64,000 bases of DNA from Burkholderia sp. 4M9327F10 (GTDB lineage: Bacteria > Pseudomonadota > Gammaproteobacteria > Burkholderiales > Burkholderiaceae): assembly GCF_005503145.1 (NCBI RefSeq), contig NZ_SCNV01000010.1, positions 117,069 through 181,068 of the forward strand, written 5' to 3'. The position numbers and the translations under genes were made by a program. Within the stretch, counting starts at the first letter, position 1. Each line of letters starts with the position of its first letter. Below the pieces are notes generated by a model. The model was not told the origin of the DNA, did no database searches, and was given only the letters and a program-made list of their open reading frames with translations. This document shows positions 28,540 to 37,964 of the stretch, piece after piece.

Positions 28540-29445
28540 TTACGCGCCGATCAGGACGCGTGCATAGTGATCGATCAACAGCGCGGCAAATAGCAGCGAC
28601 AGATAAATGATCGAGTAACGGAACAACTGACGCGCGAGCGTATCGGAGTACTCCCGATAGATTTTCCACGCGTAGCCGAGGAACACGGCGCCAAGCAGCA
28701 CCGCGGATACCAGATAGACAACGCCGCTCATGCCGGAGATGAACGGCATCAGTGAGACCGCGAACAGGATCACCGAGTACAGGAAAATATGCAGCCGCGT
28801 GTACTGCTCGCCGTGGGTGTTCGGCAGCATCGGCAGGCCGGCGTCTTCGTAGTCTTTGCGGCGGTACAGTGCGAGCGCCCAGAAATGCGGCGGCGTCCAC
28901 ACGAAGATGATCAGCACCAGAATCCAGGCGTCGCCCGGCACGTGGCCCGTGACCGCGGCCCAGCCGAGCGCCGGCGGCATGGCGCCCGAGGCGCCGCCGA
29001 TCACGATGTTCTGCGGCGTAGCCGGCTTGAGCAGCAGCGTGTAGATGACCGCATAGCCGACGAAGGTGGCGAGCGTGAGCCACATGGTCAGCGGGTTGGC
29101 GAACGTATAGAGCGTCCACATGCCGAGGCCGCCGAGCACAGCGGAAAACAGCAGGATCTGGGCAGTGGTGATCTCGCCGCGCGCGGACGGGCGCCATGAG
29201 GTACGGCGCATCTTCGCGTCGATCTTCTGTTCGACAAGGCAGTTGATGGCAAACGCTGCACCGGCCAGCAGCCAGATGCCGACGGTACCGCCGATCAGCG
29301 CGGTCCACGGCACCATGCCGGGCGTGGAGAGGAACATGCCAATCACGGCGCAGAACACGGCAAGCTGCGTGACCCGCGGCTTGGTCAGCGCAATGTACTG
29401 GGAGATCCGGCTACCGGGGGTCTGGGAAAGAGTTGTACTGTCCAT
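28540..29445 (-). CDS. cyoE: Protohaem IX farnesyltransferase (haem O synthase)
   Basis: 301 residues, multispanning UbiA-family prenyltransferase. Visible are [18 protein letters not shown] at the first helix, the DxxxD-type site [19 protein letters not shown], and the second motif [25 protein letters not shown]. It converts haem B to haem O; CtaA, encoded immediately upstream, then makes haem A. Confidence 0.95.
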   Translation of the reverse strand: MDSTTLSQTPGSRISQYIALTKPRVTQLAVFCAVIGMFLSTPGMVPWTALIGGTVGIWLLAGAAFAINCLVEQKIDAKMRRTSWRPSARGEITTAQILLFSAVLGGLGMWTLYTFANPLTMWLTLATFVGYAVIYTLLLKPATPQNIVIGGASGAMPPALGWAAVTGHVPGDAWILVLIIFVWTPPHFWALALYRRKDYEDAGLPMLPNTHGEQYTRLHIFLYSVILFAVSLMPFISGMSGVVYLVSAVLLGAVFLGYAWKIYREYSDTLARQLFRYSIIYLSLLFAALLIDHYARVLIGA

Positions 29446-29451
29446 GAGGGG

Positions 29452-30561
29452 TCACGCTGGCGCGGCATCGCGCGCGGGCAAGGCCGCGCGGCCGGGACGG
29501 CTATAAGCGATTCGAAAGTTTAGCATAACGAGCAGGAGCAGCAGGATTGCGGCGCCACCGTTATGGGCGACTGCAATGGGCAATGGCCATTGCAGGACGA
29601 TGTTGGAAAGGCCGGTGATGAACTGGATCAGCACCACCAGCAACACGCCGTTAGCCGGCCGCCGCAGCGATTCGAAGCGGCGCACCTTGAGCGCAAACCA
29701 GAGCAGATAGGCGATCACCACAATTGCAAAGGTGCGATGGGTCCAGTGGATTGCCACCAGCGCATCCTGGGTAATCATCTCGCCGTCGCCGGTCATGCCG
29801 AGCGCCCGCCACAGGTGGAAGCCGTGCGCGAAATCCATTGGCGGAATCCACTGGCCGTTGCAGGTCGGGAAGTCCGTGCAGGCGAGCACGGCATAGTTGG
29901 TGCTGACCCACCCGCCTAGCGCGATCTGCACGACCAGCAGCGCCAGGCCGGCGAGCGCCGCCGTGCGCCACTGGGCAGCCTCGGGTTCATAGGCAGGCAG
30001 CGGCGTCTGGCGCGCCGCCAGCCAGCCGAGCGTGCCGAGCAGGGCAAGACCCAGCAGCAGGTGGGTCGTCACGATCACCGGTTGCAGTTTGAGCGTGACG
30101 GTCCACGCACCGAACGCGCCCTGCACGAGAATCAACAGCAGCAGCGAAGTCGGCCACCACGGCGAGACGTGCAGCGGGCGGCGCTTGATGCGTGCGACCC
30201 ACGCAATCACTGTCTGCGCAACGATCAGCACGCCGATTGCCATAGCGAAGTAGCGGTGAATCATCTCGATCCATGCCTTGGTCATGCTGACCGGGCCTGT
30301 GGGCAGTGCCTGGTGAGCAGCGGCAATCGCCGCATGGGCGATAAACGGCGAGGCCGTGCCGTAGCAACCGGGCCAGTCAGGACAGCCGAGCCCCGAGTCG
30401 GTCAGGCGCGTGAAGCCGCCGAACATCACGAGATCGAGCGTCATGAAGGTGGTGACCCAGACCAGCTTGCGGAATTTGTTGTCGTCGGCCCTGACCCATA
30501 CGTAGGACAGCGGCAGCAACGCAACGCACAAGCCGATCAGGCCCAGTTGCAATACATACAT
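29452..30561 (-). CDS. ctaA: Haem A synthase (CtaA/COX15)
   Basis: 369 residues with about eight hydrophobic segments. The family signature TRLTDSGLGCPDWPGCYG lies near residue 51, the haem histidines in EMIHRYFAMAIGVLI and VAIHWTHRTFA, and CTDFPTCNGQW near 230. It oxidises haem O to haem A for the aa3 oxidase. Separated from cyoE by 6 bp. Confidence 0.95.
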   Translation of the reverse strand: MYVLQLGLIGLCVALLPLSYVWVRADDNKFRKLVWVTTFMTLDLVMFGGFTRLTDSGLGCPDWPGCYGTASPFIAHAAIAAAHQALPTGPVSMTKAWIEMIHRYFAMAIGVLIVAQTVIAWVARIKRRPLHVSPWWPTSLLLLILVQGAFGAWTVTLKLQPVIVTTHLLLGLALLGTLGWLAARQTPLPAYEPEAAQWRTAALAGLALLVVQIALGGWVSTNYAVLACTDFPTCNGQWIPPMDFAHGFHLWRALGMTGDGEMITQDALVAIHWTHRTFAIVVIAYLLWFALKVRRFESLRRPANGVLLVVLIQFITGLSNIVLQWPLPIAVAHNGGAAILLLLLVMLNFRIAYSRPGRAALPARDAAPA

Positions 30562-30650
30562 CTCTCTACCTTCTCACAGAAAACGCAGCGGCCAATAGTG
30601 CTATGGAGGTCCGATCCGCGGTACACCCAGGGGTGCGATAAAACGCCGCA

Positions 30651-31313
30651 TCAGCCGATGCTCGACCACTTCAGCAGCTTGGTGATATCGCCCTTGATCT
30701 TGCTCGGGTTCGGATCTTTCGGAAAACGCATCATCAGATTGCCGTTCGGATCGACCACGAAGATGTGATCGGTCAGCGTCGTGCCGGCGTCGACAGGCAG
30801 CCATGCCGCCAGTGCAGCCGGATCGGCGATCAGCTTGCGTGTGTCCGGATAGGCTTTCTCGATCACGTCCGCCACGTTACCGGCGTCGGTGCGCAACCAC
30901 ACCTCGACGACCCGATCACGCTCCGGCCCTTGCGTGGCGCGCACCTGGCGCATGAAATACAGCTTGGTCACGCAGGCCTTGTCACAAGCGCTGCTGTCGA
31001 CCGAAACCATCAGCCACTTGCCGCGCAGCGAGGCGAGCTTGAGCGGCTTGCCGTCTTCACCGGTCACCACGAGCGCGTCGGGAATCGGCCGCTGCGGTTC
31101 GACGAGCGTGCCGTAGCTGGTGGTGCCGCCGGACGGCTTGATCACGTAATAGGTGAAATACGAGCCGATCACCGGAGCCGCGCAGATCAGCGCGATCAGC
31201 AGCATCATCCAGCGGCCGCGTTGCCATGAGCCTTTGCCGCGGGGCTGGCCGGACATGACCGCGGGACCGGCGGATTTGCCGGCTTGCGGCGTGCGGGGAG
31301 ATTGCGTCGACAC
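30651..31313 (-). CDS. Membrane-anchored thioredoxin-like cytochrome oxidase assembly protein
   Basis: 220 residues: one N-terminal membrane anchor (WMMLLIALICAAPVIGSYFTYYVI) and a periplasmic thioredoxin-like domain with a C-x3-C pair, SSACDKACVTKLYFMRQVR, resembling SCO proteins but lacking their usual context. It is encoded between surf1 and ctaA, where Burkholderiaceae carry such a gene. GTG start at 31313 with AGAGG upstream; a longer frame to 31382 overlaps surf1. Probable role in CuA or disulfide chemistry of oxidase assembly. Confidence 0.8.
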   Translation of the reverse strand: MSTQSPRTPQAGKSAGPAVMSGQPRGKGSWQRGRWMMLLIALICAAPVIGSYFTYYVIKPSGGTTSYGTLVEPQRPIPDALVVTGEDGKPLKLASLRGKWLMVSVDSSACDKACVTKLYFMRQVRATQGPERDRVVEVWLRTDAGNVADVIEKAYPDTRKLIADPAALAAWLPVDAGTTLTDHIFVVDPNGNLMMRFPKDPNPSKIKGDITKLLKWSSIG

Positions 31314-31347
31314 TACAGAACCTCTTTCAATGATTGCGCGGCGTGCA

Positions 31348-32064
31348 TCAGGCACTCGGCGCATGTTCTTTCTTCGCGGCACGCCGTGCGGCGTACAGGC
31401 CGAAAGCGAGTGCGGCGATGGCCATGCCCCACCATTGGAGCATGTAGCCGTAATTGCGTTCGACGTCGGTATCCGGCGCTGGCCAGTCGCGCACCAGCTT
31501 GTCGCCGTCGTCGCTCAACTGCTGGATCACGAACGGCTGCAGCGGTAAACCGGTCTCGGCGGCGTAGGCGCCCACATCGAGATTCTGGCGGATCGACTGA
31601 TGAGGCGCCGAACCGCCCTGCCCGAGTTCGAATGCGCGGGTGGCATCGGCACGCGCAATCCCCTCGATCTCGACCTGGCCCGGCGGCGTGACATACGGCG
31701 CGATGACCGTGCGATCGGCAATGTTGCGCGGCAACCAGCCGCGATTGACCAGCACATAGCCACCGTCAACGAGTTTAAAGGGCATCACCACGTAAAAGCC
31801 CGGCTGATCGTTATACGGACGATTGTCGAGATAGACCACCTTGTCGGCGACAAAACTGCCGCGCGCACGTACCCGGTGAAACTCGATGTCTTTCAGCGCA
31901 ATCGGGGCACTGCCAATCGGCTCAGCCGGCGCGTTCTCGAACTGCGTGATGTGCGCCTGCAGCGCCTCTTTCTGATGCGCCCGGTCACGCTGCCAGAACC
32001 CGAGACGCACCGTCACCGCCACCACGATCAGGATCAGCAGCGCCGGCAACCAGCGGATCTTCAT
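31348..32064 (-). CDS. SURF1 family cytochrome oxidase biogenesis protein
   Basis: 238 residues with one membrane span at each end (LPALLILIVVAVTVRLGFWQ and YMLQWWGMAIAALAFGLYAA). Between them is the SURF1 domain: LGFWQRDRAHQKEAL, VYLDNRPYNDQPGFYV, LVNRGWLPRN and ERNYGYMLQWWGMA. It assists haem a3 insertion into subunit I. The ATG at 32064 was chosen over the long open frame to 32316, which is antisense to the twin-membrane-span gene. Confidence 0.93.
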   Translation of the reverse strand: MKIRWLPALLILIVVAVTVRLGFWQRDRAHQKEALQAHITQFENAPAEPIGSAPIALKDIEFHRVRARGSFVADKVVYLDNRPYNDQPGFYVVMPFKLVDGGYVLVNRGWLPRNIADRTVIAPYVTPPGQVEIEGIARADATRAFELGQGGSAPHQSIRQNLDVGAYAAETGLPLQPFVIQQLSDDGDKLVRDWPAPDTDVERNYGYMLQWWGMAIAALAFGLYAARRAAKKEHAPSA

Positions 32065-32151
32065 TGCGCCTGCCCCACCGGAACACGGGGCGCCACGCAC
32101 GGTGCGATAATAACCATATTGCCTTCGCGCTCCTGAATTTCGGCTGATTTC

Positions 32152-32361
32152 ATGCACATTCTCGTTCCCATCGCCTTTGCGCTGATCATTGCCAGCATGG
32201 CTTCGGCGTTGTACTTCATGATGCACGACAAGGGTAAGACGAAACGCATGGTCTGGTCGCTGGCCACTCGCGTGGGCCTGTCGATCTCGCTGTTCCTCTT
32301 CATCCTGTTTGCGCACTGGATGGGCTGGATCCAGTCCACCGGCATTCCCTACGGCCGCTAG
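32152..32361 (+). CDS. Twin transmembrane helix small protein (DUF2909-like)
   Basis: 69 residues, two hydrophobic helices (about 3-24 and 38-60) joined by a basic loop HDKGKTKRMVWSLATRVG. Small proteins of this kind lie in the cytochrome oxidase cluster of Burkholderiaceae. It is the only plus-strand gene inside the minus-strand cluster, divergent from surf1 by 87 bp. Function unknown. Confidence 0.82.
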   Translation: MHILVPIAFALIIASMASALYFMMHDKGKTKRMVWSLATRVGLSISLFLFILFAHWMGWIQSTGIPYGR

Positions 32362-32431
32362 AGCGCAGCGGCAGATTTGCGCGCCGGTTCCGCATCAATG
32401 GCGCTTCGGGTCCGCCCTGTAAGCGTCGCAG

Positions 32432-32476
32432 AGGCGCCCCATAGGCACCCCACAGGCGCCCTCAATAGGCCCCCAC
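32432..32476. repeat. Four imperfect AGGCxCCC repeats
   Basis: AGGCGCCCCAT, AGGCACCCCAC, AGGCGCCCTCAAT, AGGCCCCCAC in tandem after the twin-membrane-span gene. No function evident. Confidence 0.4.
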
Positions 32477-32480
32477 AAGC

Positions 32481-32512
32481 AAAACGCCGCCCTGACAGGG
32501 TCGAGGGCGGCG
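32481..32512 (-). terminator. Probable terminator after ctaE
   Basis: 9-bp stem CGCCGCCCT/AGGGCGGCG with a 10-nt loop. On the minus strand it is followed by TTTT. It lies about 125 bp downstream of the ctaE stop. Confidence 0.55.
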
Positions 32513-32636
32513 CTGCGTCAGTCGTGCATACTACTCGTTGGCTTCGCGACCTGCAGCGAAACCAGCAATTCAATCGTCTGCTCGTGACCTGTAGCAAAAA
32601 TCCGCGTAACAGGCACTGCGCGCAGACCCGAAAGCG

Positions 32637-33494
32637 TTACAGCCAGTACACCACCACATACAGCCCAAGCCACACCACGTCCACAAAGTGCCAGTACCAG
32701 GCCGCGCCTTCAAACGCGAAGTGGTGATCCGCTGTGAAATGGCCGCGAATCACGCGCACCAGCACCACCGTCAGCATCGTGCCGCCGAGAAACACGTGGA
32801 AGCCGTGGAACCCGGTCAACAGGAAGAACGTCGAGCCGTAGACGCCGGAAGCCAGCGTGAGGTTCAGCTCGTTATATGCGTGGTAGTACTCGAAGCCTTG
32901 CAGGAACAGGAAGCACAGGCCCAGCACGACGGTCGCCGCCAGCCATGCAATCGTCTTGTTGCGATGGTTCTCACGCAGCGCGTGGTGAGCCACCGTCAGC
33001 GTCGCACCCGAGGACAGCAGCAGCGCCGTGTTGATGGTCGGCACCGGCCACGGCTGCATCGACTTGAAGTGCGACACCAGCGTCGCCGGCCCGATGTTGG
33101 GCCACACAGCGGTGAAGTCCGGCCAGATCAGCTTGTAGTCGAGACTGCCGAGTTGATGCATGGCGATTTCGCGAGCGTAAAACAGCGCGCCGAAAAATGC
33201 GCCGAAGAACATGACTTCGGAGAAGATGAACCAGCTCATGCTCCAGCGGTATGACTTGTCGACGTTCTTGCCATACATGCCGCCTTCGGACTCGGAGATC
33301 GCGTCGCCAAACCAGTGCCACAACGTGAAGAGCAGCCACAGCAAGCCGGCGAGCACCGTGATGGGCGCCCAGCTTTCGCCGTTGATCCAGGCCGCAAGCG
33401 ATGACAGCATGACCAGCAGCCCGATGGCCGCGCTGATCGGATGCCGCGACGGGTGCGGTACGAAATAGTACGGGCTCTCGTTTTGACCGCTCAT
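32637..33494 (-). CDS. ctaE: Cytochrome c oxidase subunit III
   Basis: 285 residues, seven membrane segments. Family marks include YYFVPHPSRHPISAAIGLLVM, WSMSWFIFSEVMFFGAFFGALFYARE, GFEYYHAYNELNLTLASGVYGSTFFLLTGFHGFHVFLGG (core GFHGFHV) and AAWYWHFVDVVWLGLY. Stabilises the aa3 catalytic core. Confidence 0.97.
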   Translation of the reverse strand: MSGQNESPYYFVPHPSRHPISAAIGLLVMLSSLAAWINGESWAPITVLAGLLWLLFTLWHWFGDAISESEGGMYGKNVDKSYRWSMSWFIFSEVMFFGAFFGALFYAREIAMHQLGSLDYKLIWPDFTAVWPNIGPATLVSHFKSMQPWPVPTINTALLLSSGATLTVAHHALRENHRNKTIAWLAATVVLGLCFLFLQGFEYYHAYNELNLTLASGVYGSTFFLLTGFHGFHVFLGGTMLTVVLVRVIRGHFTADHHFAFEGAAWYWHFVDVVWLGLYVVVYWL

Positions 33495-33654
33495 TCTTGA
33501 TTCTCCACTTCAGTCCAGTTGTTCCGCTTGACCCGGTTTAGCCCGGCTGTCTCTTCGGCGGCGCGTCGGTACCGCACCGCTTCACTCTAATCTCTGGGCC
33601 GTCTGTGGCCCGGTGCTGCCGCTTCAGTTGCTCATTTCGCCCCGGGCGGCCCGT

Positions 33655-33879
33655 TTAGCCCACCACCGCGTGTACGACCAGGATCAGGATGCCGATAAAG
33701 ATCGCCGCACAGATCAGCGCCGCCAGCAGCACGTGAAGCGGATTGAGCCGGGTTGCATCGGACTCAAGATCGCGCCGCTTGCGCACGCCGAAAAACGCCC
33801 AGAACACCGCCTTCATCGACTGCCCGAAGCTGCTCTTCTGAGCGCTGCGTCCCTCATCGCTGCCGTCGTTGTTGCTCAT
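33655..33879 (-). CDS. DUF2970 family small membrane protein
   Basis: 74 residues: a soluble N-terminus, KAVFWAFFGVRKRRDLESD, then one membrane helix (HVLLAALICAAIFIGILILVV). DUF2970 genes regularly lie between cox11 and ctaE in betaproteobacterial oxidase clusters. Function unknown. Confidence 0.88.
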   Translation of the reverse strand: MSNNDGSDEGRSAQKSSFGQSMKAVFWAFFGVRKRRDLESDATRLNPLHVLLAALICAAIFIGILILVVHAVVG

Positions 33880-33987
33880 TACCGTGTTCTTCCTTCGCCT
33901 GCCGCGTCTCGCGTCAGGCTGGCTCGGATACCGCCGTCACAGCTCTGGCCGGTGCCGCCGTTCCGCTCGTCACCGGCGCTGGCGTAT

Positions 33988-34122
33988 TCAGGAGAAAAAG
34001 CTCCGTTTGACGAAGATGCCCACGAAAAACGCGGCGGCAATGGCAAGCATGATCAAACCGAGCCGCCGGTTGCCCGCGCGGATTTCCTCGGGCGTACGTC
34101 GTTGTTGTGGATTCGGGGTCAT
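33988..34122 (-). CDS. Cytochrome oxidase small assembly protein
   Basis: 44 residues: PQQRRTPEEIRAGNRRLGLI followed by one helix LIMLAIAAAFFVGIFVKRSF. Such a protein directly follows ctaD in many Burkholderiaceae. ATG 34122 lies 19 bp after the ctaD stop. In related genomes cox11/ctaG comes next, but here only 108 bp separate it from the DUF2970 gene. Confidence 0.78.
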   Translation of the reverse strand: MTPNPQQRRTPEEIRAGNRRLGLIMLAIAAAFFVGIFVKRSFFS

Positions 34123-34141
34123 GCTGGAGTTTCCCGAACCG

Positions 34142-35755
34142 TTACTCGACTGTCGGCGGGTGCTCGAACGTGTGGAACGGTGCCGGGCTCGGCACGGTCC
34201 ATTCGAGGCCCGTCGCGCCATCCCACGGCTTGTCGCCAGCCTTTTCGAGCTCACCGCCGCCGCGGTATGCCGGCAGCGCCACTGCAAACAGGAAGTACAC
34301 CTGGGCGAGACCGAAGCCGAACGCGCCGATCGTGATGACCTGATTCCAGTCGGTGAACTGCGCCGGGTAGTCTGCGTAACGGCGCGGCATGCCTGCGAGA
34401 CCCACGAAGTGCATCGGCAGGAAGGCGAGGTTAAAGAAGATCATCGAGGCCCAGAAGTGGATCTTGCCGCGCGTCTCGTTGTACATCCAGCCGGTCCATT
34501 TCGGCGACCAGTAGTACCAGCCCGAGAACAGGCCGAACAGCGACCCTGCCACGAGCACGTAGTGGAAGTGCGCCACCACGAAGTAAGTCCCGTGATACTG
34601 GATGTCGAGCGGCGCCATGGCGAGCATCAGGCCCGTCAGTCCGCCGAACGTGAACACGAACAGGAAGCCCACCGCGAACAGCATCGGGGTTTCGAACGTC
34701 AGCGAACCGCGCCACATCGTGGCCACCCAGTTGAACACCTTCACGCCCGTCGGCACGGCAATCAGCATGGTGGCGTACATGAAGAACAACTGGCCCGTCA
34801 CCGGCATGCCGGTAGCGAACATATGGTGCGCCCAGACCATGAACGACAGGATGGCGATCGACGACGTGGCGTACACCATCGAGCTATAGCCGAACAGCGG
34901 CTTGCGCGCGAACGCCGGGATCACCTGCGACACGATCCCGAACGCCGGCAAGATCATGATGTACACCTCGGGGTGCCCGAAGAACCAGAAAATATGCTGG
35001 TACATCACCGGGTCGCCGCCGCCGGCCGCGTTGAAGAACGACGTGCCGAAGTGGCGGTCGAACAGCAGCATGGTGATCGCACCGGCCAGAACCGGCATCA
35101 CGGCGATCAGCAGGTAAGCGGTAATCAGCCACGTCCACACGAACATCGGCATCTTCATCAGCGTGAGGCCAGGTGCGCGCATGTTCAGGATCGTCACGAC
35201 GATGTTGATGCCGCCCATGATCGACGACGCCCCCATCAAGTGGACTGCGAAAATCGCGAAGTCCATGCCCGGGCCCATCTGCGTGGAGAGCGGTGCGTAC
35301 AGCGTCCAGCCGGCCGCCGTGGCGCCGCCCGGCGCAAAGAACGAACCCACCAGCAGGACCGCCGCCACCGGCAACAGCCAGAAGCTGAAGTTGTTCATCC
35401 GCGCGAATGCCATGTCCGAGGCGCCGATCTGCAGCGGCACCATCCAGTTCGCGAAGCCGACGAAGGCCGGCATGATCGCGCCGAACACCATGATCAGGCC
35501 GTGCATGGTGGTCAACTGGTTGAAGAACTCGGGACGCATGATCTGCAGGCCCGGCTCGAACAGCTCGGCACGGATCATCAGCGCCATCACGCCCCCGGAG
35601 AGGAACATGGTGAACGAGAAGATCAGGTACAGCGTCCCGATATCCTTGTGGTTGGTGGCGTACAGCCAGCGGCGCCAGCCATGCGGCGTGCCGTGGGCAT
35701 GGTCGCCGTGTACGTGCTCGTGGCCCGCAACTACATCGTGTCCAACGCTAGACAT
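34142..35755 (-). CDS. ctaD: Cytochrome c oxidase subunit I
   Basis: 537 residues, twelve membrane segments, aa3 type. ATNHKDIGTLYLIFSF near residue 33 and the CuB/haem a3 site WFFGHPEVYIMILPAFG with the cross-linked His-Tyr are visible; further ligands lie in VVAHFHYVLVAGS. The N-terminus is His-rich. Operon order ctaC-ctaD-small protein-DUF2970-ctaE. Confidence 0.97.
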   Translation of the reverse strand: MSSVGHDVVAGHEHVHGDHAHGTPHGWRRWLYATNHKDIGTLYLIFSFTMFLSGGVMALMIRAELFEPGLQIMRPEFFNQLTTMHGLIMVFGAIMPAFVGFANWMVPLQIGASDMAFARMNNFSFWLLPVAAVLLVGSFFAPGGATAAGWTLYAPLSTQMGPGMDFAIFAVHLMGASSIMGGINIVVTILNMRAPGLTLMKMPMFVWTWLITAYLLIAVMPVLAGAITMLLFDRHFGTSFFNAAGGGDPVMYQHIFWFFGHPEVYIMILPAFGIVSQVIPAFARKPLFGYSSMVYATSSIAILSFMVWAHHMFATGMPVTGQLFFMYATMLIAVPTGVKVFNWVATMWRGSLTFETPMLFAVGFLFVFTFGGLTGLMLAMAPLDIQYHGTYFVVAHFHYVLVAGSLFGLFSGWYYWSPKWTGWMYNETRGKIHFWASMIFFNLAFLPMHFVGLAGMPRRYADYPAQFTDWNQVITIGAFGFGLAQVYFLFAVALPAYRGGGELEKAGDKPWDGATGLEWTVPSPAPFHTFEHPPTVE

Positions 35756-35799
35756 GACTATCTCCTAATGCGAATACTGCGGTGCTGACCATGAACACG

Positions 35800-37401
35800 T
35801 CAGGCTGCCGAACTGATCTGGACACGACGCGCCTCTTTGGGATCGCTGCCGCCAGTGACCGTTTCCGGCTTCTTTAAAATAATATGATCTTCGGCAATGC
35901 CGGCGGCCTTCAGCGCGTCGCGCACGGCTTCCGCGCGGCTCTTCGCGAGCTTGGCGTTGAGGTCGGCCGAGCCGGTTGCATCCGTATAGCCCGACAGCGT
36001 GAACTTCGCGTCCGGGTGCGCGCGGGCGTAATCGGCGGCCGCTGCGACCGCTGCCTTGGCGTCGTCCGGCAACGTGCTCTTGCCGGTTTCGAAGTAGACG
36101 TTAGCCGGCAGCGCTGCTGCGCTGTCCGCGGAAGCGCCTGAAGCGGCAGGGGCCGCGGCGCCGCTGGCTGCGCCTGCATCGCTTGCTGCGGCGGCGCCGC
36201 TCGCGCCTGCTGCAGCGTCCGCGAGGTGGTCGCCGCCTTCCGGCAGCTTGCCGTTGCGGGCATCCGCAACCTGCTTCGGCTGGAGAATGTCGCCCGTGTG
36301 GTTGCCCCACGAGTTGCGCTCGAACGTGATGACCGAAGCAATTTCAACATCGTTCAGCGTGGGCGCCCACGACGGCATCGCATTCTTGCCCTTCAGCACG
36401 ATGCTCACGTGCTGGGCGATCGGACCGTTGGCGATCTTGCTGCCGTCGAGCGCCGGGAACGCACCTGCGCCCTTGCCGGTGGGCTGGTGGCAGACCGCGC
36501 AGTTCGATGCGTAGACCTTGCCGCCGCGTTCCATCAACTCGGCCAGGGTGTAGGTCTTGTTGGGATCGTCTGCGCCGGCGGCCATTTTCTTCTTCTGGTC
36601 GTCGACCCACTTGGCGTAATCGTCAGCCGAGAGCACCTCGACCACGACCGGCATGAACGCGTGTTCCTTGCCGCACAGCTCGGTACAGAAGCCGCGGAAT
36701 GTGCCGACCTTGTCAGCCTTGAACCACGTATCGCGCACGAAGCCCGGAATCGCATCCTGCTTCACGCCGAAAGCCGGCACATACCAGGAGTGGACCACGT
36801 CGTTGGCGGTGGTGATGATGCGGATCTTCTTGTCGACCGGCACCACCAGCGGGTTGTCGACTTCCTGCAGATAGGTGTCGCTCTTCGGCTCGGTGCCGTC
36901 CACTTCGGCACGCGGCGTGCTGAGCGTGGACAGGAAGCTGATGCCCTCGCCCGGACCCTTCACATAGTCGTAGCCCCACTTCCACTGATAACCCGTGACC
37001 TTGATCGTGAGGTCGGAGTTGGTGGTGTCTTTCATCGCCACGACGGTCCGGGTGGCGGGCAGCGCCATCAGCACGACGATGATGAACGGGACAATCGTCC
37101 AGATAATTTCGACGGTGGTGCTTTCGTGGAAATGGGCGGCCTTGTGGCCTTTCGATTTGCGGTGAGCAAAGATCGAATAGAACATCACACCGAACACGCC
37201 CACGAAGATCACCGTACAGAGGATCAACATGAAGGTGTGAAGGTGATAGAGCTCCTCAGCGATAGCGGTTGCAGGCGGCTGGAGGTTGATCTCGTTGACG
37301 GCGGGGCCGCCAGGACTGTCACCCACTGCCAGCGCGGCACCGGCAAAGAGCAGCCCGGTAAGCGCCAGCCCGCCCATGAGGGCTCGCTTGATTGTTTTCA
37401 T
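35800..37401 (-). CDS. ctaC: Cytochrome c oxidase subunit II with cytochrome c and OmpA-like domains
   Basis: 533 residues. After a signal peptide and two membrane helices comes the CuA cupredoxin domain (ligands in CTELCGKEHAFM, about 239-250), then a class I cytochrome c domain (CAVCH at about 301-305). An Ala/Gly/Ser-rich linker (about 395-432) leads to a C-terminal OmpA/MotB-like domain (NVYFETGKSTLPDDAKAA, SGYTDATGSADLNAKLAKSRAEAV). The last domain is not part of ordinary subunit II and might bind peptidoglycan. ATG 37401 was chosen for its AAGGA; an in-frame ATG lies eight codons upstream. Confidence 0.95.
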   Translation of the reverse strand: MKTIKRALMGGLALTGLLFAGAALAVGDSPGGPAVNEINLQPPATAIAEELYHLHTFMLILCTVIFVGVFGVMFYSIFAHRKSKGHKAAHFHESTTVEIIWTIVPFIIVVLMALPATRTVVAMKDTTNSDLTIKVTGYQWKWGYDYVKGPGEGISFLSTLSTPRAEVDGTEPKSDTYLQEVDNPLVVPVDKKIRIITTANDVVHSWYVPAFGVKQDAIPGFVRDTWFKADKVGTFRGFCTELCGKEHAFMPVVVEVLSADDYAKWVDDQKKKMAAGADDPNKTYTLAELMERGGKVYASNCAVCHQPTGKGAGAFPALDGSKIANGPIAQHVSIVLKGKNAMPSWAPTLNDVEIASVITFERNSWGNHTGDILQPKQVADARNGKLPEGGDHLADAAAGASGAAAASDAGAASGAAAPAASGASADSAAALPANVYFETGKSTLPDDAKAAVAAAADYARAHPDAKFTLSGYTDATGSADLNAKLAKSRAEAVRDALKAAGIAEDHIILKKPETVTGGSDPKEARRVQISSAA

Positions 37402-37490
37402 AGCTTCCTTACCCAAAATTTCCATTCAAACCCTCGACCCCGCTGGAAGGCTGCCTCGCGCTCCCCTGAACGGCGCGAGCCTCAGGGCAC

Positions 37491-37964
37491 CTAGCAACGC
37501 CTGAGCCACATGCGCAATTCGCCTGCAAATTGCGCGCGCCGATACTGCGCGAGGTGTTGCCCGATCATGATCGTCTGGCCACGCGAGACCAGTTTGATGT
37601 GGTCACGCGGCGTTGCGCCCGGCTCGATGCGCACCCAGCGTGGATTGAATTCGAACTGCGTGACCTGCTCCGCGCTGACCCGCTCGATGACGAGCCGGTT
37701 CGGAAACAGCCTGATGCGTTCGTAATCCACAGCATGACGCGCGTATATTGCAAAAGCGATACCGACTGCTACCAACTCAATACCGGTGAACGGCAGCACC
37801 AGCCACGCGCCGATCAGATCCAGCATGAAAGCAATAAGCAGCGAGACCACCGCAAGCGACACATAGAACCATACGAACTGCTTCGGTGACACTGAACAGT
37901 TGCGTTTCATCGTCCAGTCCTTGAGAACCGGTTCCGACTCCGCCAGCAGATCAGATGACTCCAT
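37491..37964 (-). CDS. DUF2244 integral membrane protein
   Basis: 157 residues. Two adjacent membrane helices (FVWFYVSLAVVSLLIAFMLDLIGAWLVLPFTGIELVAVGIAFAIY, roughly 29-74) are followed by a cytoplasmic beta-rich domain with RVSAEQVTQFEFNPRWVRIE. DUF2244 genes sit before ctaC in many proteobacteria, and here it is 90 bp upstream on the same strand. Function unknown. Confidence 0.87.
   Translation of the reverse strand: MESSDLLAESEPVLKDWTMKRNCSVSPKQFVWFYVSLAVVSLLIAFMLDLIGAWLVLPFTGIELVAVGIAFAIYARHAVDYERIRLFPNRLVIERVSAEQVTQFEFNPRWVRIEPGATPRDHIKLVSRGQTIMIGQHLAQYRRAQFAGELRMWLRRC

Noticed and set aside
33869..35788. 639-residue open frame on the plus strand
   Set aside because: Antisense to ctaD; no recognisable domain.
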